Shown one piece after another: positions 21,531 through 33,533 of a DNA stretch of 64,000 nt; the first letter of the stretch is position 1; every line of letters begins with the position of its first letter. Source of the stretch: Spirodela intermedia (taxonomy: Eukaryota > Streptophyta > Magnoliopsida > Alismatales > Araceae); the NCBI GenBank assembly GCA_902729315.2, contig LR746267.1, forward strand, positions 1,913,501-1,977,500. Reading direction: 5' to 3'. Under the pieces are notes generated by a model that did no database searches, was not told the DNA's origin, and saw only the letters and a list, made by a program, of their open reading frames with translations. A program made the translations under genes and the position numbers.

Positions 21531-24470
21531 CGCATGTGAAGAATATTTAAACAAGACCACATACAAATTATGAGAGCAGGAGGATACCTACATCAATGCC
21601 CAAGTAAAAAGTTAAACGATGCAAACAAATATCGAAGGATATCTACTTAACGTATTGATGTAGACCAAGTAATATCTGTAGGCAATATAGCATACAGTCC
21701 ACTGAATGAAAGAAAACGTTATGAAGGACCATTCAGTTCTCTGGTGAAGCGATCAGCGTCTGTCACTAACCATGGTAGCTTTCATTTTACTTTCCTCGTA
21801 GAGAGTGATTGGCAACAGTGTAATATGAAGACAGAAATTTAATACTTAAATCAGCCAAAGGTACATTCAAAATACCATATTTCAGAAATAAATTAAAAAT
21901 CCTGAATATATACAAAGGCATTAACTATCGCATTAAATATTCGGGATTTTGTTCAAGTTTTAGTCAATAAGTCATGCAATAATAATGGTCTGGGACGAGT
22001 GGCAGTTGCAAACGAAGTCACAATGTCAACGTTTTTTTTCGTAGCTAGGGAGAGAGATACTATTAATTTAATAAGAAAGAGAGATATATGAAAATTAATA
22101 TAACGATAATCCGTATTGAGAAAGAAAGATATTCATACTAAAGGATAAGACAGCACTGAATAAGAGGGAAAATATAATATTAAAGAATACGAGATAAATA
22201 ATTTAGTAATAGAAAACAAGACAGCATTTAAATAGGCTATTGTTCAGTAATAACTTTGATGAGACCCATTTACCTTGGATCCAATACGCCTAAAAAATAA
22301 GGCCCAATAATCAAATAAGTTCACATTAAATTCAGGCCCGAAAATGAAATCCATTTAAACTTCAATACGGACCAATAATAAAATCTTTTTGAACTTCAAT
22401 CAGCCCAACAATAAAATCAATTTCAAATTTAATTCAGACCCAATAATTACATCAATTACATTTCTGTTAAACGGAAATAAACCAAGACAAAATACAAAAA
22501 TAATTCACACTATTATTCAATATGAAATATTCAAATCTTAATGCCTAAATTATTATATCATCTTAAAATTAAGTAGTGATAGATATTGATGATTTTCATA
22601 TTAATATACTTTTCAAATCAATACTTAAACTAAAGACTAAAGTACAACCAGTTTAGCTATTTAACTGCTGAACTAAGAGCCGGAAACGGAATTCTCCTCC
22701 GTGCTCTTATGACTCTTCTGAATCTTTAAAAATAGATCTAATTCATCTCCTTTGAATCCATTACAATAACGCTTGAGGCTATGGCTTGCCTGCTGTTGCC
22801 TCGTGAGTAGTATATCATGAACTGAAAATGAAAGGTACATGCTGGGAAAAATTCTGTCAACTCCATGAAGAGAAAAACTTTAAGCACGTTACCTTCTCTG
22901 AGAGCACCCCCGGCTCTCATCCTTCCTCACATCAGGTAATTCTGGATCTTCGCAGAAAAAATAATCTTCAGGTGATGATGCCAACAATCTAAAGTCCCAT
23001 CCTTCAAAGCAATATGACAGCACATCAATATTTATATCCGCAGATTTTAGGGGGCGGGAGATTTTGACATGAAGTCCGGTGAGGTCATACATGCATCATG
23101 AAGATTAAAGTAAAATACATTTATCGAATTTATCAGGTTCATTCGCCCACATAAATTATACATGGTTCACAGGTCGCTGTGGGCCATTGACGTCCCTCCT
23201 GTTGACAACTTCTAAAAAAAATCGGCACAATTAAATAACCTTCAAATACCTAATTAATAAGAAATACATGCACGCCAACGTACAAAAGTCATTGGATCTA
23301 GTATTCTTTTATTTTAGATAATTAGTTATTTATATAGATTGCAAAAAAAATTAAACGTAAGGTTTTATGGACATTATGACCAAAACTTTTAAAATGAGGA
23401 AAAATGAATGTTTTGCAAAAGTGGAGCGGATGAATTTAGTTAGAAGTTTAATCATAATAAAAAATTCTAGGGTTACAAATGTGTTACATAACTGCATGCT
23501 GGAACGCCCTTCACAGTGAGGCAAATGCGTGGAGGAGACAGCTCAGTTGCATATTCAAGCAAGAAATTCTGACAAGTAAAATGGCCAATGTGTCACCTCA
23601 ACATCCCCCTGCTCTAGCCTGAAACACAAATAGAGAAGCCCAGGAAATTTTAGAATGTATAAGATCCAAGTGAAGTATGTATTAGAGCATTTGCTGTAAG
23701 GCATAATCCTAGAGCCCAATCTGTTTTCAGGGTTTGGAGTGCTGGTCTTCAAGGACGTCAATCTTATGATATGCGGGGAAAGAAAAGAGTCCAAAATGAC
23801 TCTCTCTTTGGTTTTAGGGTTCAAAATGGAAGATACGAAAGACTATAAATGATGGGCTTCCTTGCCTGCAGTTTTAGCTGCCGCTTAATGATGTGTACTC
23901 TAGCACATTTTCTTATCAAGAAAGGAAAGGTATCACTCATAGAGCTATGGCAGTTAACCTAGGGTTCTATCAGAAAAGTTTTAAGTCAAATCAGGAGAAC
24001 AGAATACAAATCGACAGCTGCTACTTGATGAAGAGCAATCCTGATATGGATGAAGAGGCACTTTCCTACTACTTGATGGCAGCTGCTGAAAAGCTATCAA
24101 GTTAGATACAAGAGATCTTCCGTCAACAAGAATTGCCAAAGCTAAATTGAATCATTGTTCCATCAATAACTCCTTGGCAACAATATCTTCTATGGTTCAT
24201 GCCACTTTTTACCATAATGCCTCAATAACAGTGAGTTCCTTCTTATTAACCCACAGATGGAAATAAAATCACAAGGTGTACCCAAAAAGTGTCAGAAATT
24301 ACCTGGTTAGACATGCAATTGACAAAGATTAGGTTATGAGATACCACAAAGGATGTTCAAACACTTATAGGTAACATCGCCTAGCAGATCTAAGCATGCG
24401 ATATCAAAATGGGGAAATGCCCTGTCTTGTATGAGCCTTTGAACTCGACTTGTATTCCAGTCCTATATGA
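21530..24470. repeat. Segmental repeat, copy B (diverged, no PPR part)
   Basis: Aligns with about 13440-16300 in the same orientation. Shared anchors include ggatacctac, tagtccactg-like stretches, gcatgctggaa and aggtaacatc. Divergence and indels are much greater than between copies A and C, so it split earlier. It ends at about 24470, before the PPR pseudogene would begin. No gene is supported. Confidence 0.8.
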
Positions 24471-24699
24471 GGGCCTAGAGGCGACCGTAGTGGGCTTGAA
24501 GAGAGAGATTGTCTTGTTTGCAAGAGAGAAGAGATTCAAAGATCTCAACAATGCAACCGATGTTAGTCTAATTAGCGTATATGGTCTCCATAGTGAGCCA
24601 TAGGAGATGGGCCGAGGTGATGTGCACTAGTGGCTTGACAATATTGGGCTTGATATTTTGAAGCATCCATGTGATGATGGTTGAGTCGAGCTATAACTA

Positions 24700-25125
24700 T
24701 GTTACATACGAGGGGTCCTAAAGGCCAAGTGAGTCCTTTGAGAGGTGATGGAGGAGACTATGAGATTTAACGAAGAGCTCGAAGCTAGATGCCCACAACA
24801 TATAATTGTGGCCATTGAAGATATATGCCAGCCGAGTAAATTGCACCGTGATAGAGTGGCAAACTAGAGGAACCGCTAGAGAAGGGAGAACACTAGCTAG
24901 AAGAAGCTTAGAGGGCTCAAAGGTAGGCGACGAAGAGGGGTGAGACAATGCCATGAGGGTGGTGTATCCGAGCTGGAGGGACAAGTGATGGGGTGAGGAA
25001 GTCAGGGCCTGATGAGCTGATCTAGAGGGGCAGGCAGAACTGGCGGGGCCCGACAGAGCTGGTTGGGGCCGATTGGGGCTGGCTGGGGTCGACTGGGCTG
25101 TGCTGGGCCCGTTGGGCTGCATTGG
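24700..25125 (-). pseudogene. Ty1-copia gag-like fragment
   Basis: A minus-strand open frame of 134 codons contains SITVQFTRLAYIFNGHNYML followed by WASSFELFVKSHSLLHHL. This resembles the start of copia gag proteins of the type with a tryptophan-centred N-terminal motif (N-Y-x-x-W). The N-terminal half is proline and serine rich and translates the low-complexity repeat next to it. No other element part is adjacent, so this is a fragment. Confidence 0.55.
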
Positions 25126-25463
25126 ACCAGCTGGGCCACACTAGGCCGACTAGGCTGCGTTGGGCTGGCTGAGCCACACTGGGCCTATAGGTCTATGCAG
25201 GGCTGGCAGTTCCAGCTGGGCTGGTCCCGAGTGGGCTAGTCCGGAAGAAAACCACTGGCTGGCTTGCCAGGAGACAGGTGAAACCCTAGTTGTCGCGGCC
25301 AGATGGTGATGGTGCCCGTGACGGCGACTGCAAGGGCTTGGGCATGATAGCAAGGGTACGACAACAAGGGCACAATGGCAAGGGCACGACGGCAACGGCG
25401 CAATGGCAAGGGGCGTGATGGCGAGGGTGCAATGGCAAGGGCATGACGACGAGGACGGCGACT
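25020..25463. repeat. Degenerate low-complexity tandem repeats
   Basis: The first part (about 25020-25230) is a run of imperfect gggctggctgggcc-like units. The second (about 25340-25450) is a run of imperfect gcaagggcacgacg-like units of about 18 bp. The repeat block abuts the start of the next peptide-gene duplicate at about 25464. Confidence 0.75.
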
Positions 25464-25635
25464 CCCCCTGATGGCGAAGTCCGTGGACACTTGCGACGAC
25501 GATGCGGGTACGAGAAATAGCACGGATCGGGCAGGGAGGACAGCAGCTCATCACCGCTCGACGAGCAATCCCCCCCCCCTCCTGACGTGCCCCAATCCCC
25601 GGATTATCGAGTCCTGCCGTGGCCCCGTGAGGGAT

Positions 25636-25938
25636 ATGGCTACCGCCAGTAAGATCCCAATCACCGAGGCAGCTGTCGTTCTCCTGTTGCATCTCGCAGC
25701 CACCGCCTTTCCCCCGCCGTCAACCACCGGCCTATATGTTAGCCAGGTGGCGAGCTGTATGAGACCCTTTTCTGGCAACTGTGGTGTGTGCTACAACTTT
25801 GGTGCCAACTACGTCAAAGGCTACCATTACATCTATAATGGAGGGCATCCAGGCAACTTCTACTACTTGTTGAACTGCCAAGATCCCCACGTCTGCGTCA
25901 AAGTGTGCCCCAAAAGATTTCTTCACTACTTAAACTAA
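25636..25938 (+). CDS. MiAMP1-like peptide precursor, C-terminally altered
   Basis: Open frame of 100 residues closely related to the 20774 gene, sharing upstream sequence from about 25464 on. The signal peptide is present (MATASKIPITEAAVVLLLHL) but its end is altered (FPPPSTTG instead of PASAS). CGVCYN, KGYHYIY and LLNCQ mark subfamily II. The C-terminus ends KRFLHYLN, so the terminal SI/SV..C segment and its cysteine are missing. The upstream copy of the promoter has lost its TATA box. It may be a young pseudogene or a peptide with changed disulfides. The frame is intact, so I list it as coding with that caveat. Confidence 0.6.
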   Translation: MATASKIPITEAAVVLLLHLAATAFPPPSTTGLYVSQVASCMRPFSGNCGVCYNFGANYVKGYHYIYNGGHPGNFYYLLNCQDPHVCVKVCPKRFLHYLN

Positions 25939-27100
25939 AAATTGCATTAAAAAATTCAAAAGATTTTCAAAAGGTAAACTAACATAGGGATATAAAAGTA
26001 GGTTTTGATGAGTAATATTTTGATCACATGATGTGATGTTAATTTCATTGCTTAAATAATTTTTTTGCTTAAGATTTGGGGAGCGTGTTCTTTATATGTT
26101 GACTAATTTTTCATGATCTTTTGAGATTTTAAATAATCTTGAAAACTAGTCTTCTAGTGGATACACTATGGTCCAACAGCTAACTTCTCTTTTTATCCTT
26201 TTACTTTATTTTTCATACTGTGCCATGCTTAGCCATTCTATCTTTCTCCTTTGAGTCAACTCATGTGTAGGCTTCTTTCTTGTTTTAGAGATGAAGCATA
26301 ATCTTGTGAAAAAAAATGTAAAGTTTTAGAATGAGTGGGATGCAAATCATGTGAGAGAATCTACAACATGATCTGGTTTTTTAATAATAGAATGGCCATT
26401 TAACCCTTAAATACATTTTCCTTAACCAGTGTTATGATTTATATTTCAAAAGAAGAGATTTCTAATATTTTTAAATTACCACATTAACCCTCTTCTCATC
26501 TTAGCACTGTCAAAATTGTCAAAGTTCTCAACTTCAATAATATATGCATAATAGAGGAATAGCACTGAAATAAATCTGAAAGTTAGCACTCGTGAGTTAA
26601 ATATTTTCTTTGAAATTAACACCATACGTCTGAGTATGGCTCAAAGTAATTAACACCATATGTCTGAGTAGAAAGGGGCATGACCACTTCCAAGATAAAT
26701 TATACAATGACATGCCTCCTCTAAGGTCCTCTTTGGGTTTATTTTCTCATTACTCAACCAAGATGCTAAGGAAAGATTATTTTTTATGGTTGTTTGTCCT
26801 TCCTTGTGATGAATTGTTGTCAACATGTTTTCTAGGATTTATTATACGAAAACATGATGGGTATTGGTTATTTTCATTTGAGGGCTTCTTGAACTCGTCA
26901 ACATATCATCGTTTGCTCAAACTTCAAAGAGTGTTGGTGGCACATAGCCTCTCAGGACCTTGTTCCCGTTATCCTCTGGTGAGCCCCACTATTATCCACT
27001 ACACATGATTTATACAACTTTCATTTTAAGGTGACAACCAAGGACTCTCCTCCTCCGACATAGTGTCCGTAGAATTGAAGTATACTTGTGACTGAATGTG
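25939..27100. other. AT-rich spacer without a recognisable gene
   Basis: No supported coding region. Short open frames only, with no motif. Confidence 0.5.
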
Positions 27101-30100
27101 ACTCTTGAGTAGGTGGCGTCTTGTAACAGAGCATGCCGGCAGACGTCAATTATTTATGATGGTCATTCCACATGCAGTGATCAAGACATCATCAAAATGA
27201 TTGGAATGATTCTTAGGAGCTCCACTCTAGATAGGGGTTATGACAAGCTACATTAAAGACAGTTCACATTTGAAAGCATTTTTTCAAGATGTCGTCGGAA
27301 AACGCTAACATATATGTACTAGGAAATTTCGTGTATGCCTTTTTGTTGAATTATGTTCATCCGATGACACCTTATCCATTCCGCTTTTATTTTAATGTGA
27401 CATGTAAGTTGTCATGTCTGACAGAATGTGAGGCGGGAGTAGGTAGCGTGCCCTTTTTAACAGAGCACTTCGGCAAATGCAATTTGTTTACATGGGTCCT
27501 CGGCGCAAAGATCATAACATTTATTTTCTGTAGTTTTCTGGAAAACAATCGCTCCGTTAAAGCGAAAATCACCTGTGTATTGACTTGGTCCAAGCTTGCC
27601 ATCACCCGAATGTTCGTGGCCCGCGATATCTTAGAGGGGGGTAAGCGTGAGAGCTTCGGGATGGAAATGAGTTCGAAGTGACCAATGCCGTGGTCTGCAC
27701 TTAATTTATTGATCCGTAACACACTCTATTCAACAGACTTCAAAAATTTAAGTAACAGCCCGTATCATTGGCTGAAATGGTACATACTCGCCAAAGACAT
27801 GTAAAGTGCTTCATCAGTTTTAATAGGAAGATCAAAAATTGTAAGCAGATGACGAGACGGAGAGAAAAATATTTTTTTGCGGCTTCTAGATGAGCGCGCA
27901 CGGCGATGGCCATTTGGTCCTCGACTAAGAACTCCGATGGCACCTTATCCATTTAGCTTTCATTTTAATGTTTCCGTGTACAACGGGATGTGAGGCGAGA
28001 GTAGGTAGCGTCTTTTCTTAACAAAGCAGTTGTGCCAATCAAACTTATTTACATTGGTCACTTCCCGCGAAAGGTCGTAAAATTTATTTCGAAGACTGAT
28101 GAAACAGTTGTCACCGTATTTCGCGGGGTAACAATCGTTCCGTTAACGCGAAAATCACACGTATATTAACTTGGTCGAAACTTACTATCACCCGTCTGTT
28201 AATGGCCCGCCTTATATTCCGGTGGGTGAGTGTAAGAGCTTCGGGGATGGAAGTAGGCTAGAAGCGAGTAATACAGAGGTTTACACTTATTTTATAAATC
28301 CGTAACACATACTTTATTCACCAGATTTCATAAATGCAGTTAATAGCCCATATGATTGGCTGACATGGTACATTTTTGCAGAAGAACTCTAAGGCGCTTT
28401 ATGAGCTTTAACCGGGAAGGAAAAAAGAGTAGTAAACTGATGACCAAGACGATGAGGAAAGTAATCTGCTTCTAGATGAGTGCACGGCAATGGCCGCTTG
28501 GTTCGCGAGTAAGGTTCTCGGAATGTGCCCTGACGTTATTTGGACGGACTCAATTTCGACTGATATCTCAGTTTTCGAATCGATGTGATTGCGTACTGAG
28601 AGGATGGTTCCCCCCTATCAGTGCGGAGATCAGACACTTTCTATCTACCTGAATTATAGGATAGGACGGAGCGAAACCGAGCTGGGTTATCGAGTAAAAA
28701 TTGTTACGACAGACCTCGATTTAAACTTTAGACTTAGTGCCATGCGGTGCGTCGTCCTATCTCCACGATGCGATCTTGGTGTACTTGTGTTCGATTCGGA
28801 TGGCTCAGAAGACCATCACGCACAGGTCTGGGATCGGGTAATACACACGAGCCGAGCTCAAAAAGTAAATATAGTTTCATCGTCAACCGTTGCAGGCATC
28901 TCCACACGGTCAACTTTGGAATATGACCTACGAAATATCATGCCGTTGAGTTTCATGGAACGCGAAGTTCATGGTGTAAACACAACGACGCGTTTTCTGG
29001 AAGAGGACAAAGTAAGGGAACCCAGAAAGTGAAAGAGACATGACGCTTCATAACTTTCAAGGGTTGAGTTTTGAACAGTCTCCGTGCTTTCCGTTTATCG
29101 GTGCCAAGCCTGTGTAACGCAGTCGACATGAAATAAGTTGGGTTAGTAATAGTCCACCGCCTAGAGAACATATAAAATCCGCAGAACCCGCGCGAGAGAA
29201 ACTCAATTAATCATTGTGGGTCGTCTGACTGTCGCGGTAAAGGTCCTTCAGGTAACAGTTAAATAGTTAAGTCCAAAGAATAATGCTTTGGCTGGCCAAA
29301 CGTCGTTAGGAAGTGATTACTTATTTCCGTGACCTTTGAAAAGATGGATATCAGAACATGGTTAGGATGTGGCACACTTGTCAAAACCTGCTCCTGCGAA
29401 GATGGGCGATTCATTCCTGTAAATTCTTTCGATGAAAATTTTTATCCTGGTGCACCAACAAGCGGTATCACACGTGAAATCACACCGGGTCATGGTCAGT
29501 CTCAAGAATCGGTCTGCTTTAAGCGGCGGACATTACCATAGCTTGGACGGAGGGCTTACTGGTTCCTATCCATCCGCTAGCACCATTTTGGGCTGCAATG
29601 ATCCGATAGTCCGTCAGACAGTCTGTATGCTGCTGCGGTCCCCAAAGTTGTTAAAATGATATACTCTCTCTTGAAATCTTTCAGAATCTTAAATATCTGG
29701 CACACTCCATAAAAATCGTAGAACCTTATCAGAAACGCAATAAAGATCCTGGTTTGACTTATTTACTGAAAACGAAACGGTAAAGAATCCTAATACACCC
29801 CCCGGGTGCTTACTTTCGCTGGCATGACTTAATTACAAAGAAATTATGAAAAAGGAAAAGCTGGCGTGCCTTATTTACTGAAATTCTTTCTAAATGTAAA
29901 TAAATAGTCAGCCGCCGCCTGTTGAGACGAAAATAATCTTCATGTTGTCCGAGAACGTCACCACATGCGCAGGGAGGGGGGGGAGAGGAATCACGGGTAT
30001 GCCCTGTTACATCCACCATAGGCCTTCAGACTACAACATTAGAATTTCTTGTCCCAAGGAATTTCATATTCTTTGAATATGACATCTCGTTGAGAAGCAT

Positions 30101-30365
30101 TGAGAGTTTACGCCATAATGAACCTGACTAGAAGCCTACGTGCAGGGTAAAAGTTTTGTGACGATAATTAGACCATTAATTCGTGGACATTTTATTAGGA
30201 CCCATGAAACATTAATTCATACATCTACAGACATATATTTGAAGTCATTCTTCACTTGATGCCATTCACCCAGGTGTCTTTACAGTCTTTATGCTTCCTA
30301 AAACACCAATGGTGAAACCTTCTGGATGAAGGGTTGCTGCTGTTCAATAGAAAAGTTACGCGCAT
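27100..30365 (-). repeat. Right arm of the large inverted repeat
   Basis: Reverse complement of about 9.1-10.7 kb in blocks, in inverted order. It also contains an internal direct duplication of about 590 bp: 27420-27950 against about 27990-28500. Shared blocks include gttaaagcgaaaatcac against gttaacgcgaaaatcac, and agagcttcgggatggaa against agagcttcggggatggaa. About 28.6-29.7 kb has no partner that I could find. A 147-codon open frame at 28589 in that unmatched part shows no recognisable motif. Confidence 0.75.
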
Positions 30366-31584
30366 TTGTGAGCATGATCAGTTTAAGAAATACATCCGCA
30401 CCAAATATTAATGTCATTAGATCTAGTTTTCTTTTAGTTTAAATTATTAGTAATCTAGAGATTGAATAAATAACTAAAAATAAGGTTTATGCCGTTATGA
30501 ATAAAATACTTAAAAATGAGGAGATATGAATGCTTTAAATGAGTATAGCCGATGAGTTCAGTTAGTATTCTAATCATAATAAAATCTTCCATGACCACAA
30601 ATAAGCTGCATAATTGCATGTTGGAATGCTCTTCACGGTGAGGCAAACACGTGAAGAAGTGAGCTCAGTGGCTTATTGGGTCAGGCAATGTTGACAAGAA
30701 AAGCCCACGGTGTCACCTCAACAACTTCCTGCTCTAGGCAGAAAGACATATACAAAAACTTGGAACATTTTAGAGAATTTAAGACGAAAGTAAAGTAAAA
30801 TCTAGTGATATGCTAAGAAAGAAAAGAGTTCTGAATGACCTCATTCTTTTTAGGCTTAAAAATGGATGATAGGAAAGACTAGAAAATGATGGGATTCCCT
30901 GCCTGCTGGTTCAGCTAGCGTATAATCATCTGAATTCCAATACATTTGCTTATCACGAAGGAAAGGAATCACTCGTAGTGCTAGGGCAGTTAACCATAGT
31001 GTTCGTTCACAAAAGGTTTTCCACAATTCATGAAAATTGAATATGATTCAACCAATGGTACCAGTGACCATAAGTTGAGGGCAATCCTGATTTCAGATGA
31101 CCAGTAGCCACCGAAATGACTCTAGACTAAGATTCAAGCAGGATTGCCAAGGCCAAATCAAATTATTGTTTCATCAATAACTCCTTGGAAACAATACCTT
31201 CCACGGTTCATGCCATTTTCTACTGGAGTGTCTCAATAACTGTGAGTTTCCTTCCTATAAACCAACAGATGGAAACAACATCACAAGGTGTACGCAAAAA
31301 ATATCAGAAATTGCATGGTTACACAGACAATTGACAAAGATTAGGTTATGCGATACCATGAAGGTTGTCCAGGCATTTACAGGTAACATCCCCTGGCAGA
31401 TCTAAGCAGGCAATGCCCTTTCCTGTAAAAGCCACTGAATTCGTTTGTACTCCTGTCCTCAGAATCCAATAGAGGACTGAATGGAATCCTGGAAGACAGT
31501 CCGCTGGAGGGCACTAATCTCTTCTGAGTGTGCAAGTTCAACCAATTCCAACCTTTCTTCAAAATGGTAGATATGGACATTTAC

Positions 31585-33224
31585 CCATAATTAAAGCCTT
31601 TCTCAGACTTGAGATCTTGAAACAGGAATGGAAACGTCGACGAGCCCTCAGACTTGATTCCTTGATTGGTGTGCCTGTACAGAAAGAAAGTATGCTTCAG
31701 GGAACTCTCCAGCCTGTGCCGCTGAAAACTACAAGCCTGAACACCGTCCCATTCAGTGGATCTCCCTTCCACACAGAAACCGTGAACAAAGTAACAGAAA
31801 TGTGACAGCATCCATCGCACAGCCCTTGGACTGCATCTTATCCTGTGACAGCATCCATTGCACAGCCCTTGGACTGCATCTTATCGCTCAGCTCTATTGC
31901 AGACCTGAGCATCCGATGCTGGCAAAGAAAAACTATGATGGCATTATATTAGCCGACCTGGTATCCCAATCATCTGCAATCATGTTTCTGAACAAGTCCA
32001 ATTGCAAGGAGCCTGCATACGCATGAGGCCAATCATCACCCGCTGCACGATGCCAGGAAATGGCATTGAGAGGGTAATGGAAGTGACGTCATTAGGAAGG
32101 TACCCGCCGAGCAACATATCCTTGAGGAAAACACAGCTCTTCAAGCTCGCCGGCTTTTAATGCTTTGCCGATGAGGATACTGTGCGTGACGACATTCGGG
32201 ACTAAACTTGCAGTACCCCTTTGATCATTGCATTGCGGACGACGATGCCGTGGGGAATGCTCTTCTTCCCCAAAAGGCAGAACGGTCTTCTGGTCACCGT
32301 TCCTGACGAAACCATCGAGGAGTGCGCCATAGATGAACTCATCGGGGAGGATGTTGAAGTTCAGCATCTCTACCAGCAGGTTCCTTGCAGCGGGGATCAT
32401 CCCCTTCTTGGAAAGCCCACCCATCACGCTATCGAAGATTGCCACGTCGGGCACCACACCTCGCTCTGATCGACAATCCTGCCTGGATCTCTCCTGATGC
32501 GATGAGCCCCCATGGATGAGGACGGTAAGGGCAACCCGGCCTCGAGGACGCCCCTTCTCCATCATTTCAACAGTAGGTTCCAGGTCGAGAGAACTCCCCC
32601 CAGAGACTGTATCTGTGCACTGAACCACAGATACAGAAAGCGTCGATAAGCATGTTGTGGGTCTCCACACCGGGCTCCATTCCCCGCCCCCTGATGTCCA
32701 GAGCAGAGCTCTGATCTCGGAAAAAGTCGGCCCTCTTAGAGAACCCTGCGATCATCGTTCCATATGGAACCAAGGTGGACAGGAATCCTTGAATGTATCT
32801 CCCTAAACAGGTTGCAGGTTTTCTCGACGTCTTCCTTCCTGCAGCAGACATCCATCAACTTGTTGTAGAAGACGGCATTTGGGACGCAACCAGTTCCCCA
32901 CCTCCCCTCATTCAGCTCCAGGGATTCATCCGACCTCCCTTGCTGGGGCAAGACCTTCACCATTATACCAGTGGAAACGTTATCGGCCACGCCGTATCCC
33001 TGGAGCATTTCCTCAGACATCCTCCGGGCACTCTCGTAGCGGCGACGCAGCACAAGCAAGTTGAGGAGGCCCTTCCAGGCGTTAGTCAGCGCTTTCTCTT
33101 CCTCGCCGGTGTCAGAAAATCCGGCGACGATGGCGCGGAGAGCTTCGAGGACGGAAAAACAGCGGGATTGGGCGAGGACTTCCAGAATGGCGGCATAGGA
33201 GGACGAACTCGCGACCGTCGGCTC
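31585..33224 (-). pseudogene. PPR protein pseudogene, copy C (3' portion)
   Basis: Same gene as in copy A but slightly better preserved and longer at its N-terminal end. Broken minus-strand frames include AAILEVLAQSRCFSVLEALR (about 33130-33190), a GCVPNAVFYNKLMDVC repeat (about 32840-32890) and ETHNMLIDAFCICGSV (about 32620-32670). Further pieces are GVVPDVAIFDSVMGG (about 32425-32465), MLNFNILPDEFIYGAL (about 32320-32370) and SLVPNVVTHSILIG (about 32170-32215). Several frame changes separate these repeats and the tandem duplication at about 31802-31886 is shared with copy A, so the gene was probably already dead before it was duplicated. The Ty1-copia insertion cuts it at 33224; the 5' continuation lies beyond 38306. 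Confidence 0.85.
33220..33224 (+). other. Target-site duplication, left copy
   Basis: ggctc directly precedes the left LTR and recurs directly after the right LTR (38306-38310), the 5-bp duplication expected for a copia integrase. Confidence 0.85.
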
Positions 33225-33533
33225 TGTCAGAAACTCGCCGGAGAGACGACGGCAGTTAAGACGTCGCCGGCGAGATCACCTCACGAGTCACAGGAAAAAC
33301 AGCAGGAGGAACAAGGAAAACTTTCTCGCTGTTGAAAAACTCTTACAGCCCTCTTTAAATAAGAAAACAAAGGGGGAAAGGAATAACTGTAAGAAATAAC
33401 TAGCTGGCCAAAACTGGCCAGTACCGTGCGTTATGCAGGAAATCCCGCATTACCAAATTCCGCATTACCAAATTCCGCATTACCTCACAATAGGGGAATG
33501 GGGAAGCCACGTGCAAGGCTCCCGTTCACAACA
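33225..33533 (-). repeat. 3' LTR of the young copia element
   Basis: On the minus strand it begins TGTTGTGAAC and ends TTTCTGACA, the normal TG...CA form. It holds a near-perfect short inverted repeat (ctggccaaaactggccag) and about two and a half tandem copies of a 15-base unit (attaccaaattccgc). A TATA-like TTATTTAAA is present on the transcribed strand. The gag-pol stop codon lies inside this LTR. Confidence 0.93.

Larger units (their letters stand above)
30388..33224. repeat. Segmental repeat, copy C
   Basis: Nearly the same sequence as 15230-18038 in copy A, in direct orientation, with scattered substitutions and short indels. Homology starts near aagaaatacat and ends at cttccag (33185). 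A further 39 bp of PPR sequence, to the retrotransposon insertion point at 33224, is absent from copy A. Confidence 0.9.

Noticed and set aside
28589-29032. 147-codon open frame in the unmatched part of the right inverted arm
   Set aside because: No motif, no signal peptide, no paralogue in the window and no promoter context; likely chance in balanced-composition DNA.
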